This document shows positions 18,177 to 25,947 of a stretch of 64,000 bases of DNA, one piece after another (the stretch's first letter is position 1; the number at the start of each line of letters is the position of its first letter). A program made the position numbers and the translations under genes. Below the pieces are notes generated by a model. That model was not told where the DNA came from. It saw nothing but the letters and a program-made list of their open reading frames with translations, and searched no databases. This DNA is from Rhizobium jaguaris. GTDB lineage: Bacteria > Pseudomonadota > Alphaproteobacteria > Rhizobiales > Rhizobiaceae. The stretch lies in NCBI RefSeq assembly GCF_003627755.1, contig NZ_CP032695.1, positions 1,364,001-1,428,000 of the forward strand, given 5' to 3'.

Positions 18177-18243
18177 TCGGGCGAGGATAACCATCGCGCC
18201 CGTCGCTGCTCTGATCATCATACTGGCCGTGGCAACCCTCTGA
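18166..18243 (+). CDS. Possible 25-aa single-TM microprotein
   Basis: ATG at 18166 lies inside the last codons of the methyltransferase gene and the frame runs 25 codons: a charged N-terminus MGDNRAR followed by one hydrophobic helix ITIAPVAALIIILAVATL and TGA. The 11-base overlap with the upstream stop would allow translational coupling. There is no independent Shine-Dalgarno beyond GGGAACC-like sequence upstream. It may be real or chance. Confidence 0.35.
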   Translation: MGDNRARITIAPVAALIIILAVATL

Positions 18244-18538
18244 CACAACCAGCCATCAGATCGGGTGTTGCAATTTCGGCCTGAGGTTCCATTAAACTGT
18301 CATCCATTGGTGACTCAAGCCTTGGCGGTTGTGAGCAGTGTCGGTCGCACTGGATCGATCATGGTGTGAATAGCGTTGCCAATTGGTCTGGTTGGCCCGC
18401 GTAGTTCGTTGAGGCTACAGGTTGCCTGGTCGGACGCAGGCACTCACCGGACAAAAGAGATCGGTGTTTGCAGTCTACCTCATCGTCAGACCGATCGCGC
18501 GGAAGTGCTGGCGATCACGCCTTCGTGACAATCTCCAC

Positions 18539-18567
18539 TGTAACTAATCTCCCTCTGCAAACGAGTA
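18539..18567 (+). promoter_or_regulatory. Candidate ECF-sigma promoter of bufA1-D
   Basis: TGTAAC (18539-18544), 17 bases, CGAGTA (18562-18567). The TGTAAC/CGNNT architecture is that of ECF-sigma promoters, and bufferin operons in Caulobacter are under an ECF sigma factor. No sigma/anti-sigma gene is in this window, so the assignment is by motif only. Confidence 0.35.
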
Positions 18568-18570
18568 CCT

Positions 18571-18594
18571 GACGTGCCCCAATGACGGGGCGTC
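18571..18594 (+). promoter_or_regulatory. Leader hairpin upstream of bufA1
   Basis: GACGTGCCCC and GGGGCGTC pair (one bulged T) around a 6-base loop, 24 bp before the bufA1 ATG. It could stabilise the leader of a highly expressed small gene or regulate it. Confidence 0.4.
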
Positions 18595-18617
18595 AACGAA
18601 CCCAATGGAGATAGTTC

Positions 18618-18932
18618 ATGTTGAAAGCTACTGTGAGTTCTGTCCTGCTCGCCGGCGCGGTGACTACAGCGCTTGCGTCCATGGCCGCCGCAGCGCCGCT
18701 GACGAAGGCTGAGGTCAGTGCGGCAATGGCTGCCCACAAAGAGAAGTGCTACGGCGTCGCGCTGAAGGGCCAGAACGATTGCGCCGCTGGTCCGGGAACC
18801 ACCTGCCAAGGTACGTCGACCGTCGATTTCCAGGGCAATTCCTGGAAGTTCGTTCAGGGCGGCACCTGCACCTCGCTCGACATCCCGGGTGGACGTCATG
18901 GCTCGCTGACACCGCTCAAGCGCGACCTCTAA
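18618..18932 (+). CDS. bufA1: Bufferin precursor BufA1 (DUF2282)
   Basis: 104 aa. A Sec signal (about 1-26, ending AAAA-AP) precedes a short core with the DUF2282 pattern [21 protein letters not shown] and a fourth Cys in QGGTC. Bufferins are secreted, post-translationally modified copper-buffering peptides: BufB/BufC convert core Cys residues to thiooxazole-type heterocycles that bind Cu. Four Cys are present as in the BufA1 group. First gene of a four-gene operon; GGAG precedes its ATG. Family assignment is from the motif; modification here is inferred. Confidence 0.9.
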   Translation: MLKATVSSVLLAGAVTTALASMAAAAPLTKAEVSAAMAAHKEKCYGVALKGQNDCAAGPGTTCQGTSTVDFQGNSWKFVQGGTCTSLDIPGGRHGSLTPLKRDL

Positions 18933-18965
18933 TCGAAACGGCCAGTGGAAAGCGGAGAAGACAAG

Positions 18966-19892
18966 ATGAACGCTGACAATCGAACCGTCGCTCCTGCCGT
19001 CGAAGCGGGTGCTGAGCTCCGCTTTCCCTTCTATCCTGTTCACGGCTTGGCGGGCACCAGCTTCAAGCCGGAACATCTGTCGGCAATTCTCGCCGAAACA
19101 GGCCGACAGGGTTTTTTCGAAATCCATGCCGAAAACTACATGGGCGCCGGCGGCCCTCCTCATCATGCGCTCGAGCTTGTGCGTCGGGACCACCCGATCT
19201 CGCTGCATGGCGTTTGCATGTCCCTCGGCGGACCGCAGCCTCTGAACAAGGATCATCTTCGGCGGTTTCGCGAGCTGGTGATCAGATACGAACCGGCGCT
19301 TGTGTCGGAGCATCTGGCGTGGTCGACCCACGAGAACACCTATCTGAATGATCTGCTGCCCTTGCCCTACACGAGCGCCACGCTCACCCACGTGTGTGAT
19401 CACGTGGACGAAATGCAGACGGCGATCGGGCGTCCCATTCTGTTGGAGAACCCATCCACTTACGTGCTCTTCGCCGAATCCTCCATGAGCGAAACGGATT
19501 TTATCGGCGAGATTGCAAAGCGGACCGGTTGCGGGCTTTTGCTCGACGTCAACAACGTCTTTGTTTCCGCTACGAACCACGGCTATTCGGCGCTAGAATA
19601 TCTTGCCGATTTTCCACTGGCGAAAGTCGGTGAAATCCATCTCGCAGGCCATGCGGAACAGACGGACGACGAGGGCGAACTGCTGCTGATCGACAGTCAC
19701 GACGGGCCTGTCGCGGACGCTGTGTGGCGCCTTTATGAGATCGTCATCGACCGATGTGGTGCAATTCCATCGCTGGTCGAATGGGACAGCAAAATCCCGG
19801 ATTGGCCGATCCTGCGTGCCGAGGCCGTTGTTGCCCATGCCATCCTCGATCGGCGTTCGCAGACCTTGGGCAAGTCCTATGCGATCCGCTGA
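18966..19892 (+). CDS. bufB: MNIO-family bufferin maturation enzyme BufB (DUF692)
   Basis: 308 aa TIM barrel, ATG at 18966 after GGAG. Metal ligands of multinuclear iron-dependent oxidases are visible: EIHAENYMG (His and Glu/Asn), [55 protein letters not shown] and [13 protein letters not shown]692 enzymes use two or three iron ions and O2 to modify Cys residues of precursor peptides. Immediately downstream of bufA1 (33 bp) and overlapping bufC, so the assignment as the bufferin-modifying enzyme is firm. Confidence 0.93.
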   Translation: MNADNRTVAPAVEAGAELRFPFYPVHGLAGTSFKPEHLSAILAETGRQGFFEIHAENYMGAGGPPHHALELVRRDHPISLHGVCMSLGGPQPLNKDHLRRFRELVIRYEPALVSEHLAWSTHENTYLNDLLPLPYTSATLTHVCDHVDEMQTAIGRPILLENPSTYVLFAESSMSETDFIGEIAKRTGCGLLLDVNNVFVSATNHGYSALEYLADFPLAKVGEIHLAGHAEQTDDEGELLLIDSHDGPVADAVWRLYEIVIDRCGAIPSLVEWDSKIPDWPILRAEAVVAHAILDRRSQTLGKSYAIR

Positions 19893-20694
19893 AGTCTTAT
19901 CCATCGGGCGCGGCGGCCCGTCCTTCGCCTCGACTTTTTCTGCGTCCCTGCTCAATCCGGAACGGCAAACGCCGGTTTCGGTGATTGGTCCGCGTGGGAA
20001 AGCTGCCGACAAGCGCTACAACGTCTATCGCAACAATGTCACCGTGAGCCTGATCGAGGCGCTGACCGCGATTTTTCCAGCGACCCAACGCATAACAGGA
20101 CCAGATTTCTTTCGTGCGATGGCGCGCTTCCACATTCGCGAGACGCCACCGACTTCACCGCTTCTGTTCGAATATGGCCACGATTTCCCTGCCTTTATCG
20201 ATGCTTATGAACATGCACAATCGATGCCTTGGTTGGGCGATGTCGCGCGGTTGGAGCGGGCCTGGTTGGATGCCTATCATGCCGACGATTGCCCGACCGT
20301 CTCGGCAGACGATCTGTCGCGTGTCGCACCGGAGAAGTTGCCCGAACTTCGATTTCGCACCCATCCCGCGACGAGAATTCTTTCCTCCGAATTTCCGGCT
20401 GTGACAATCTTTGCCGCAAACCGAAGCTCCGAACCGGTGGGCCGCATCGAACACATTATCCCCGAAGACGCTCTGATTGCCCGACCGGAGCTCGACGTCG
20501 TGGTCCGATTGCTCAGGCCTGGCGGAGCCGCATTCCTCCTCTGTCTTGCCGATGGCGGTCCACTCGGGGCGGCGGCGGCTACGGCTCTGAACGTCAATCC
20601 GGCGTTCGATCTTGCGGGCATGGTTGCCGAGATGATCGAAGCTGGCGCTTTCACCGAGATTTACATGGAGAATTCCGATGTCGAAAACGTCTGA
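19879..20694 (+). CDS. bufC: Bufferin maturation partner BufC (DUF2063)
   Basis: 271 aa from the ATG at 19879, overlapping the bufB stop by 14 bp. The N-terminal DUF2063 domain shows [37 protein letters not shown], the typical opening of BufC/HvfC partners (cited as its conserved region, positions about 50-85). The rest is a partner domain that recognises the precursor and presents it to BufB. No signal peptide, so it works in the cytoplasm before export of BufA1. Confidence 0.9.
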   Translation: MRSAEVLSIGRGGPSFASTFSASLLNPERQTPVSVIGPRGKAADKRYNVYRNNVTVSLIEALTAIFPATQRITGPDFFRAMARFHIRETPPTSPLLFEYGHDFPAFIDAYEHAQSMPWLGDVARLERAWLDAYHADDCPTVSADDLSRVAPEKLPELRFRTHPATRILSSEFPAVTIFAANRSSEPVGRIEHIIPEDALIARPELDVVVRLLRPGGAAFLLCLADGGPLGAAAATALNVNPAFDLAGMVAEMIEAGAFTEIYMENSDVENV

Positions 20695-21235
20695 CATTTC
20701 GGTGGTCGGCAAGCCGCTCGCACCGATCGTCGGTCTGGTCGAGAAAGCAAGCTGGCTGGTCCAGATGATCGCTCGGCCATCCTTTGTGCAACTTGTTTTG
20801 CGTGTCGGGCTGGCCGTGCCGTTTTGGCGTTCCGGCATCCTCAAATGGGACGGATTCCTGCAACTGAGCGATACGGCCGTCGAACTCTTTACGGATGAAT
20901 TCATGCTGCATCTGCCGGGCGGGCCATATCCCTATCCGGCGCCTGCGGTGATGGCATTCCTATCTGGCTCCGGCGAGGTGGTGTTTTCGACCTTGCTGGT
21001 GCTCGGCCTTGCCACGCGCTTTGCCGCAACAGGTCTCCTCGCCATGACCGCCATCGTCGAACTGACCGTTCCCGACGGATGGCCCGTTCATATCACCTGG
21101 GCGGCGATGGCGCTTGGTGTCATGGCTTGGGGGCCGGGGCGTTTGTCGTTGGATTATCTCGTCCGACGGCTTCTCGGGATGGATGCATCGTTCAGAAGCC
21201 CTCGACCCGCGATGCCAACCGAAGATCAAGCGTAG
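20678..21235 (+). CDS. bufD: DoxX-family membrane protein BufD
   Basis: 185 aa with four predicted TM helices; VQLVLRVGLAVPFWRSGILKWDGF is the DoxX opening (about 37-60) and GSGEVVFSTLLVLGLATRFAA the second helix pair. It overlaps bufC by 17 bp and is the last gene of the operon. DoxX-type BufD proteins accompany many bufferin operons; their job is not known, perhaps redox or export related. Confidence 0.88.
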   Translation: MSKTSDISVVGKPLAPIVGLVEKASWLVQMIARPSFVQLVLRVGLAVPFWRSGILKWDGFLQLSDTAVELFTDEFMLHLPGGPYPYPAPAVMAFLSGSGEVVFSTLLVLGLATRFAATGLLAMTAIVELTVPDGWPVHITWAAMALGVMAWGPGRLSLDYLVRRLLGMDASFRSPRPAMPTEDQA

Positions 21236-21263
21236 AGCTTGGGGCGCGCGGCTTTGTGAGCCC

Positions 21264-21293
21264 GAAGACTGCCGCAGCCGCGCAACAGTCTTC
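21264..21293. terminator. Stem-loop after bufD
   Basis: GAAGACTG (21264-21271) and CAGTCTTC (21286-21293) are perfect inverted arms with a GC-rich loop, 28 bp past the bufD stop and between convergent genes. No clear T-run on either side, so terminator function is only likely. Confidence 0.45.
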
Positions 21294-21309
21294 CTCCTCG
21301 CAATGGTCG

Positions 21310-21699
21310 TTACAAGGAGGCGCTTCCGAAATGGCCTTCATTGATCGTTGTCGGCTGAGACGCCGCAGTTGGACGTCTTCTGGCCAGCCATACGTCGCCT
21401 GCTCGCCGCGCTGGTGGACATTGTTGCAACTCGATTGCAAGAAGCGTTACAGCCTCCGCTAGCGCCTTCTCAGCGTCGGTAAACGGCAGTGCCGAACCTG
21501 CCTCTCTTGCATGGCCGTATATTTCAGCACAGGCGATAACGCGTTCCGCGCAATAGCTGCATTCAGGCGTCGGGTCGACAAAGTCCAGCAAGACCCGGAT
21601 ATTCATCGCCACCTGAAGGACGAAACCGGCGGCTGAGAAATCGACGACGGCGCCCGGTGGTCTCGTTTGATCCAGGTATTTTTTCCACTGCGTTTTCAT
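21310..21699 (-). CDS. Hypothetical protein
   Basis: 129 aa from the ATG at 21699 (MKTQWKKYLDQTRPPG); the frame is open further upstream (to 21918) but that part looks non-coding. A CSYC motif and a predicted helical segment AEKALAEAVTLLAIELQQ are visible; the C-terminal 30 residues are low-complexity. No Shine-Dalgarno of note and no family recognised. Convergent with bufD, so not part of the bufferin operon. Confidence 0.45.
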   Translation of the reverse strand: MKTQWKKYLDQTRPPGAVVDFSAAGFVLQVAMNIRVLLDFVDPTPECSYCAERVIACAEIYGHAREAGSALPFTDAEKALAEAVTLLAIELQQCPPARRAGDVWLARRRPTAASQPTTINEGHFGSASL

Positions 21700-22143
21700 T
21701 TTGAAATCTTTCGCGTCCAGCTGGCTTGAAATGGAACGCAAGGGACGGCGGGAAACTCTGTGGCGACGGCGTCCATAACAGTTTGTCCCTTTTCCGCTTG
21801 CAGTCGGACCACCAGCAACCGAGTGTGACGAAAGACATCCATCCACACTCTCCCCGTCTGGTGTATCCACCCAGTAGTACCCGCAGGGCGAACGCTCTTT
21901 CAATCTCGCTGTTCGCAATTGGGCTTCAGTCCGCTCTTCCTTGAGACCTTTGTCCGATATATACGCTGGACCAAGGTCTTAGCCGGTATTGCAAAAGTCC
22001 AAGATTTGAGTTTTAGCCAAGACAACGGTTGACGGCTCGGTTGTAAAAGCGATCTGATATCGTGGCGGAGTAGCTGTTTCGAATCCGGTGACTGAACGGT
22101 TTTCCGCACAGTGGTGTATTTATAGGCGTGTAGGAAGCCAGCC
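21700..22143. other. Intergenic region upstream of the Gly/Asn-repeat gene
   Basis: 444 bp between divergent genes. Open frames here lack a ribosome site and sensible composition. It should hold the promoters of both flanking genes, but I cannot fix them. Confidence 0.4.
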
Positions 22144-22662
22144 ATGTCTTTACGCGAAAAGTCGATCGCCGTTCTTCTCGGTGCCTCGTTTGCGCTGGTG
22201 CTTGTGGCGACGCCTTATACCGTCAAGATTCGCGGATCCTCTATCGGACTTGTTGCGCAAACCGCCGACGCAAAAGGTGGCGGCAACGGAAACGGCGGAG
22301 GCGGAGGTAACGGCAACGGTGGAGGCAACGGAAACGGCGGGGGCAACGGAAACGGTGGAGGCAACGGAAACGGCGGCGGCAATGGTAACGGCGGTGGCAA
22401 TAGCGGAAACGGCAATGGAAATGGCGGCGGTAGCGGTAATGGCAATGGCAACGGCAAAGGAGCCAGCGGCAAAAGCGCCACGCAGTCGCAAACCGACTCC
22501 GACGACTCGAATGACGCGTCGATGGAAGTGCATCATGACGACGGCATCAGTGAAGCAATCCAAAATGGACGTTATGTCATGAAGGATTCGAAGGGCCGCA
22601 CCATCATCAATCGGGGTGCGACCACGGCCGATCACTTGAGACTGAGGTTTTTGCTTCACTAG
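22144..22662 (+). CDS. Secreted Gly/Asn-repeat protein A
   Basis: 172 aa. A signal-like N-terminus (1-43, ...TADA) is followed at about 45-106 by a run of GGNGNG hexapeptides, then an Asp/Ser-rich linker and a 50-residue C-terminal segment (VHHDDGISEAIQNGRYVMKD) that looks like a compact domain. GGAAG precedes the ATG. Gly/Asn repeats of this type occur in exported, extended or gel-forming proteins and in some RTX-like proteins, but no calcium nonapeptide is present. It stands next to a two-component system, whose other side carries a similar gene. Function unknown. Confidence 0.75.
   Translation: MSLREKSIAVLLGASFALVLVATPYTVKIRGSSIGLVAQTADAKGGGNGNGGGGGNGNGGGNGNGGGNGNGGGNGNGGGNGNGGGNSGNGNGNGGGSGNGNGNGKGASGKSATQSQTDSDDSNDASMEVHHDDGISEAIQNGRYVMKDSKGRTIINRGATTADHLRLRFLLH
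22272..22463 (+). repeat. 18-bp-period coding repeat (GGNGNG)
   Basis: Tandem copies of an 18-base unit such as GGAGGCAACGGAAACGGC encode the hexapeptide repeats. Unit sequences vary only at wobble positions, so copy number may change by slippage. Confidence 0.85.
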
Positions 22663-22711
22663 AACATGCCGCGTCCACGTGGGATCACCTGCAAGTGGAC
22701 AAGATGCTCTA
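22660..22711. repeat. Imperfect palindromic element at the end of gene A
   Basis: TAGAACAT (22660-22667) faces ATGCTCTA (22704-22711), and GTCCAC (22673-22678) faces GTGGAC (22695-22700). The outer TAGAGCAT-type ends match the small palindromes scattered through rhizobial genomes. It starts at the stop codon of gene A and is followed by an A/T-rich tract, so it may serve as transcription terminator. Confidence 0.5.
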
Positions 22712-22756
22712 AATTCAAAAAATTAGCGGCCTTTGTGCGTTCAAATGAACGGCGCT

Positions 22757-23404
22757 CTAACCACGCCTTTCAAGCGCATCACGAAAAGCCATTGCGGCTT
22801 CCGTTCGGTTTGCAACACCCAGTTTCGTGAAAATCTGCGTCATATGATGCTTGACCGTCTTCTCGTGGAGATCAAGCTTCAGACCGATCTGCTTGTTGCT
22901 CAATCCGGCTGCAACGAACTGAAGCACCTCGCTCTCCCTGCCTGTTAGGTCGCGAAGAAGATCCGCCTTTTGCGCGGAGCCGTTGCCATCGCCGGAGATC
23001 AGGCGGGCGGAAAGAGTGGGGGCGACATAGGTCTCTCCCGAGGCAACAGTGCGGAGGATGTCGGCCAGCGCTCGCGAGCCTACGCCCTTCAGAACATACC
23101 CTTTTGCTCCGGTCCTGAGAGCCGTCGTCACATCGTCGCTTGATTCGGAAACCGTCAACATCACGATTTTCTGGCCGGGCACCCGCTCGAGGATCAGCGA
23201 GAGCGCGTTCAGGCCTCCGCCAGGCATGGAGATATCCAACAACAGAACGTCCGGACGCCCGTTCTCGGATATTCGAATCGCATCTTCCATCGTGCTGCCT
23301 TCGCCAACGATCGCAAATCCGTCGATCTCGGCAAGGCTGCGAATGACTCCCTCCCGGAACAATGGATGGTCGTCGATCACCGCTAGGCTGATTGCTGTCG
23401 TCAT
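22757..23404 (-). CDS. NarL/FixJ-family response regulator
   Basis: 215 aa. Receiver domain at 1-120: DDHP acidic pair at 11-12, phosphoacceptor Asp in LLLDISMPGG, Thr/Ser in MLTVSES and Lys in GYVLKG. LuxR-type HTH at 150-210: LTGRESEVLQFVAAGLSNKQIG and LDLHEKTVKHHMTQIFTKLG. It overlaps the kinase gene by 4 bp (ATGA), so the pair is translated together. Likely targets are the neighbouring Gly/Asn-repeat genes, whose upstream regions contain repeated motifs. Confidence 0.93.
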   Translation of the reverse strand: MTTAISLAVIDDHPLFREGVIRSLAEIDGFAIVGEGSTMEDAIRISENGRPDVLLLDISMPGGGLNALSLILERVPGQKIVMLTVSESSDDVTTALRTGAKGYVLKGVGSRALADILRTVASGETYVAPTLSARLISGDGNGSAQKADLLRDLTGRESEVLQFVAAGLSNKQIGLKLDLHEKTVKHHMTQIFTKLGVANRTEAAMAFRDALERRG

Positions 23405-24825
23405 GTCTGCTCCATTTCCATTGCGTTCAGCGACATTTGAACGATCGTCCCATCCTTGGAAGATTTTAAGTCGAAAGTGCCGCCAAGACTTTCCACCCTC
23501 TCTCTGAGGCCTGCCAAACCAAGGCTGCTCGGCGGTATATAGGACGGATCAAAGCCAGGCCCCTTGTCCGACACTGCGACCATGATCTGCCCGCCTTCTA
23601 TGGTCTGCCTCACTTGCTGCGCCGCGCCTTCACCATGACGATAGCCATTGTTCAGCGCTTCCTGCACGAAGCGGTATACACATATCTTGGCGGATGTCGA
23701 AAGTTCTTGCGTCGTGTCGGAAAAGGATAGGCCGACCTTGACGCCGGTTCGTTGCTCGTGGGCGCGGACTGCGCGTTGCAGCAGTTCGGCGAGGTTTGCC
23801 GTTTCGATGTGCGGCAACACCAACCCACTGCAGATGCTTCTGATGTCCGCCATTGCATCGTCCAGACTTGCTTTGATTGCGGCTAGCGACTGTTCTCGTT
23901 CATGTGCCGGAGTGGCGGGGTTCACCAAAGCCGGACTGTCCAATCTCAGCGACGCATATGCAACGAGCTGGGCCGGGCCGTCATGCAAATCGGCGCCGAT
24001 GCGCCTAAGGTAGCTCTCGTTGAGCGCGGTGGCGCGTTGGGAAGCTCGTTGAACGCGGGCGTGCAGAATTTCGTTCTGCCGCAGGAGTGCCGACAGCTCG
24101 CCGATGCGCGACTTAAGCGCGCTGCGCTGGCTTTCAATCGTTCGGCTTCCGCGAAGGACGATAATGGAGAGAAGTAGAAAGAACGTCAGCGTGAACAGGG
24201 CGACAGCCAACCAGCTTCTGAAACGTGCCTCGTTCAGGCTGCGCTCGAAATCGTTGGCCACTTCGTAAAATTCGGAAACGGCCACGACCTTGCCCGACCA
24301 GGGCTGGAGGACCGGATTGTAGATCTCCAGAAGCGGCTTGCCGTTGTTGCGCTCGGCTACGCTTTCGGCATCGTCGAGCTGATTGAACTGCGCCACCATC
24401 TTGCCGGCAAAGGCCGTTTTTAGGTCATTGCTCAGCGGAAACTGCTTACCCACCAGGTTTTTGTCGTTGGAATAAAGAATGGTGCCGTCGCTGCGCCAAA
24501 GGCGGAAGGACATGAGGCGGCTGCCGAGCGCACCCTCACCGAGCGTCTCGTCGAGCGCTCGCGTCACAGTATCGTCCAGTACCTCTGTTGTCTGCATATC
24601 AGGAAGCAGGGGCGCAATGACGCTGTCGACATAAAGAGCGGTGCTGGCAGCGGAGTTGCGCGTGACGGTCTCCTCGATGAGGCTTGTAACGAAGGCGCCG
24701 ACGAGGATCATCGCGCAGGCGGAAACGAAGCCGCCAAACAGCAGAAATTGTTTCGCCAGAGATTGGGAATTCCAGCCGTCGAGTAAACGGGCAGGCGACA
24801 GCATTGATTTGAGATTCATATGCAT
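23401..24825 (-). CDS. Sensor histidine kinase (HisKA_3, NarX/DegS type)
   Basis: 474 aa. TM1 at about 25-50, an extracytoplasmic sensor domain at 55-205 (RLWRSDGTILYSNDKNLVGKQF, Cache-like) and TM2 at about 207-228, then a coiled coil and the HisKA_3 phosphoacceptor RIGADLHDGPAQ with His. The ATPase core shows FVQEALNNGYRHG (N box), VSDKGPGFDP (G1) and SLGLAGLRERV (G2). An ATG two codons downstream (24819) is an alternative start. It phosphorylates the NarL-type regulator encoded after it. The signal is unknown. Confidence 0.92.
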   Translation of the reverse strand: MHMNLKSMLSPARLLDGWNSQSLAKQFLLFGGFVSACAMILVGAFVTSLIEETVTRNSAASTALYVDSVIAPLLPDMQTTEVLDDTVTRALDETLGEGALGSRLMSFRLWRSDGTILYSNDKNLVGKQFPLSNDLKTAFAGKMVAQFNQLDDAESVAERNNGKPLLEIYNPVLQPWSGKVVAVSEFYEVANDFERSLNEARFRSWLAVALFTLTFFLLLSIIVLRGSRTIESQRSALKSRIGELSALLRQNEILHARVQRASQRATALNESYLRRIGADLHDGPAQLVAYASLRLDSPALVNPATPAHEREQSLAAIKASLDDAMADIRSICSGLVLPHIETANLAELLQRAVRAHEQRTGVKVGLSFSDTTQELSTSAKICVYRFVQEALNNGYRHGEGAAQQVRQTIEGGQIMVAVSDKGPGFDPSYIPPSSLGLAGLRERVESLGGTFDLKSSKDGTIVQMSLNAMEMEQT

Positions 24826-24938
24826 CTCTGGCTACTTTCAGCGATGACCACTTATTCCGGCATACCTATTGCAGCCGGGCAGCGCGTCAAATGAAGTTAG
24901 GCTCGTCTTACCAGCGAGTTCCAGGATCGATACCCCCT

Positions 24939-24964
24939 AAGTCCCGGTGAAACCTATCGGACTT
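24939..24964. promoter_or_regulatory. Inverted repeat, candidate regulator site
   Basis: AAGTCC (24939-24944) and GGACTT (24959-24964) are inverted with a 14-base spacer. A related CCTAAGGTCC lies 30 bp downstream. Placement between kinase and gene B is suitable for the NarL-type regulator. Confidence 0.35.
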
Positions 24965-25064
24965 TTGGCCATCCGCAACCAGCCTAAGGTCCGATTGCCG
25001 GTAGCATTGGTCCCGCCCCGGTAGAAACTTTTATTTCCGGCAATATTGTGGAGGGCAGCGCGGT

Positions 25065-25144
25065 TGCTCGTTGCTCGTCCCGCGTCGCAGTTGCGTGGGG
25101 CGAGCGACGTGGATGCTCGTAGCTCGTCCCGCGTCACAATTGCG
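25065..25144. repeat. Pair of 31-bp direct repeats upstream of gene B
   Basis: TGCTCGTTGCTCGTCCCGCG... (25065-25095) recurs with 3 mismatches at 25114-25144, start-to-start 49 bp. Each copy contains two GCTCGT elements, 7 bp apart. They end 42 bp before the gene B start, so lie in its promoter or leader. Confidence 0.7.
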
Positions 25145-25186
25145 AGGCAGAGGAAGAGCACGGTCTCGAATGAAAGGAAGATGCGT

Positions 25187-25897
25187 ATGAAATTCGGTTC
25201 AGTCTTTGGAACGACCATTGTTGCCTTGACGCTTGCCGTTGTTCCGGCGGGAGGCGCCGCAGTCGGTCTCGCAAGCATCGCATATGCCAAAGGTGGCAAT
25301 GGCAATGGCGGCGGCAACGGAAACGGTGGCGGCAATGGCAACGGCAATGGAGGAAGTCACGGCAGTGACAATTCCAGCCATGCAAAGTCCGACAATACAA
25401 AGTCCGACGATGCAAAATCTGACGACGCAAAGTCCGACGACACACAGTCAGGCGACACCGGTGGAAGCGTGGGAGACGTCAAGCATGCGACACATCTCTC
25501 TAAGTCCGCAGTTGCAAGCGAGAAGCTTGAGAAGCACACTGCGATCAAGGCCAAATCGGAGACGACGGGGCTTGGCAGCCTCAATTCGCTGAAGCGCAAT
25601 TATCACGCCTACATGAATTCAAATGATCCGAAGATGGCGGCTGTCAGAGCTTACGTGATGGATTATGCCGAGTTCGAACTCAAGAACGGAACCAATGCTG
25701 TTCCGACGGACCCGGCCCTTAGCGACGAAGCGCTGCGCTCGGCTTTGGCTCAGGAGACGAAGACCGGTGTCGTGACAGACAAACAGTTGGCCGAGGCCAA
25801 GGAAATCCTGGCCGGAAAGATAGATCAGGTTCGTGATGCCCTGGAGAGATCCACCGTTGAAACGGTGCCGGACAGCTCCACAGAACCCGCCGACTGA
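25187..25897 (+). CDS. Secreted Gly/Asn-repeat protein B
   Basis: 236 aa. ATG at 25187 is better spaced from AAGGA than the ATG at 25181. A signal peptide (1-34, ...ASIAYA) leads directly into AKGGNGNGGGNGNGGG, as in gene A, then five Lys-Ser-Asp-Asp pentads (about 65-92) and a helical C-terminal domain (about 105-236, LGSLNSLKRNYHAYMNSND, AVRAYVMDYAEFELKNG). The C-terminal half resembles uncharacterised rhizobial exported proteins. Together with gene A it brackets the two-component system. Function unknown. Confidence 0.78.
   Translation: MKFGSVFGTTIVALTLAVVPAGGAAVGLASIAYAKGGNGNGGGNGNGGGNGNGNGGSHGSDNSSHAKSDNTKSDDAKSDDAKSDDTQSGDTGGSVGDVKHATHLSKSAVASEKLEKHTAIKAKSETTGLGSLNSLKRNYHAYMNSNDPKMAAVRAYVMDYAEFELKNGTNAVPTDPALSDEALRSALAQETKTGVVTDKQLAEAKEILAGKIDQVRDALERSTVETVPDSSTEPAD
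25384..25450 (+). repeat. 15-bp coding repeat (KSDDA pentads)
   Basis: Five imperfect copies of AAAGTCCGACGATGC-like units encode K-S-D-[ND]-[AT] pentads in gene B. Confidence 0.75.
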
Positions 25898-25947
25898 AAG
25901 CTCGGGGCAGGTTAACCAGCCCGGCGCACAGTGGACGGCAGCCACAA

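Larger units (their letters stand above)
18244..18617. other. Intergenic region upstream of the bufferin operon
   Basis: 374 bp without a supported gene. The right part carries an ECF-sigma-like promoter (18539-18567) and a leader hairpin (18571-18594), described separately. The left part shows nothing I recognise. Confidence 0.5.
24826..25186. other. Divergent promoter region with repeats
   Basis: 361 bp between the kinase start and gene B start. It carries the inverted repeat AAGTCC-N14-GGACTT (24939-24964), a second CTAAGGTCCG-type block near 24983-24995, and the 31-bp direct repeats listed separately. No gene is visible. Confidence 0.5.

Noticed and set aside
22272..22463. CRISPR-like periodicity
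   Set aside because: Units are contiguous 18-mers without spacers and code for GGNGNG peptides; no cas gene in the window.
22215..22481. Pro/Leu-repeat frame on the minus strand
   Set aside because: Antisense shadow of the GGNGNG coding repeat.
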